Positions 28,632 to 28,642 of a stretch of DNA of 28,642 nucleotides are shown here, one piece after another; the stretch's first letter is position 1, and every line of letters starts with the position of its first letter. Made by a program: the position numbers and the translations under genes. Under the pieces are notes generated by a model. That model saw only the letters and a list, made by a program, of their open reading frames with translations, had not been told where the DNA came from and made no database searches. This DNA is from Gnetum montanum (taxonomy: Eukaryota > Streptophyta > Gnetopsida > Gnetales > Gnetaceae), in contig MNCI01026476.1 of NCBI GenBank assembly GCA_015680685.1, forward strand, positions 613,464 through 642,105, in the 5' to 3' direction.

Positions 28632-28642
28632 CCCAATGAACA

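Larger units (their letters stand above)
25854..28642 (+). mobile_element. E3: Ty3/gypsy element, Athila-like, 5' part (runs off window)
   Basis: A 5' LTR, a tRNA-Asp-type primer site and gag, continuing past the window end. It keeps many CpGs and one unbroken gag frame, so it is younger than E1 and E2. Whether it carries pol or an E1-type second ORF cannot be decided here. Confidence 0.85.

Overview
The window looks like an intergenic stretch of a large, heavily methylated plant nuclear genome, and a gymnosperm is my best guess. It is AT-rich and CpG-poor. It is filled with old, mutually nested LTR retrotransposons, whose stop codons and primer-site changes include many transitions of the methyl-cytosine-deamination type. 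There is no bacterial gene organisation. No intact long gene is present, and most open reading frames over 60 codons are chance or shadow frames.

Three relatives of one Ty3/gypsy family dominate. I place them near the Athila lineage for three reasons. Their primer-binding sites resemble the complement of the tRNA-Asp 3' end. The Gag zinc knuckle has the spacing C-x2-C-x3-H-x4-C. The reverse transcriptase motif is FMDDF. E1 (3909-12530, + strand) has two LTRs and a likely decayed target-site duplication. It carries gag and the first few residues of the protease, but PR-RT-RH-INT is missing and replaced by an unrelated ORF of about 1000 codons (8461-11457). E2 (about 14999-22113, - strand) is an autonomous-type copy with 5' LTR, gag, protease, RT, RNase H and integrase, all broken. 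E3 (25854 to the window end, + strand) is the least decayed: 5' LTR, primer site and gag in a single frame with seven internal stops. Its pol, if any, lies beyond the window.

Other layout: 1-691 holds two LTR fragments in opposite orientations separated by a CpG-rich palindrome; about 957-1900 is a degenerate tandem array with a period of about 200-240 bp; 3392-3403 is a possible copia-type primer site; 3723-3908 and 12531-13020 are minus-strand decayed sequence flanking E1; 13020-14950 is unassigned; 22114-25521 is mostly single-copy-looking DNA with a candidate coding exon (about 23799-24176, -) and a possible sugar-transporter C-terminal relic (24459-24711, +); 25522-25853 is an inverted LTR fragment into which E3 appears to have inserted.

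The most unusual item is E1. It is a non-autonomous element whose pol was replaced by a long predicted coiled-coil ORF. The ORF is preceded by an internal block that repeats the LTR promoter signature (palindromic GATATC units plus a TATA box) and by a copy of the polypurine-tract sequence. This suggests a second promoter serving the second ORF. E2-like elements could have supplied the missing enzymes.
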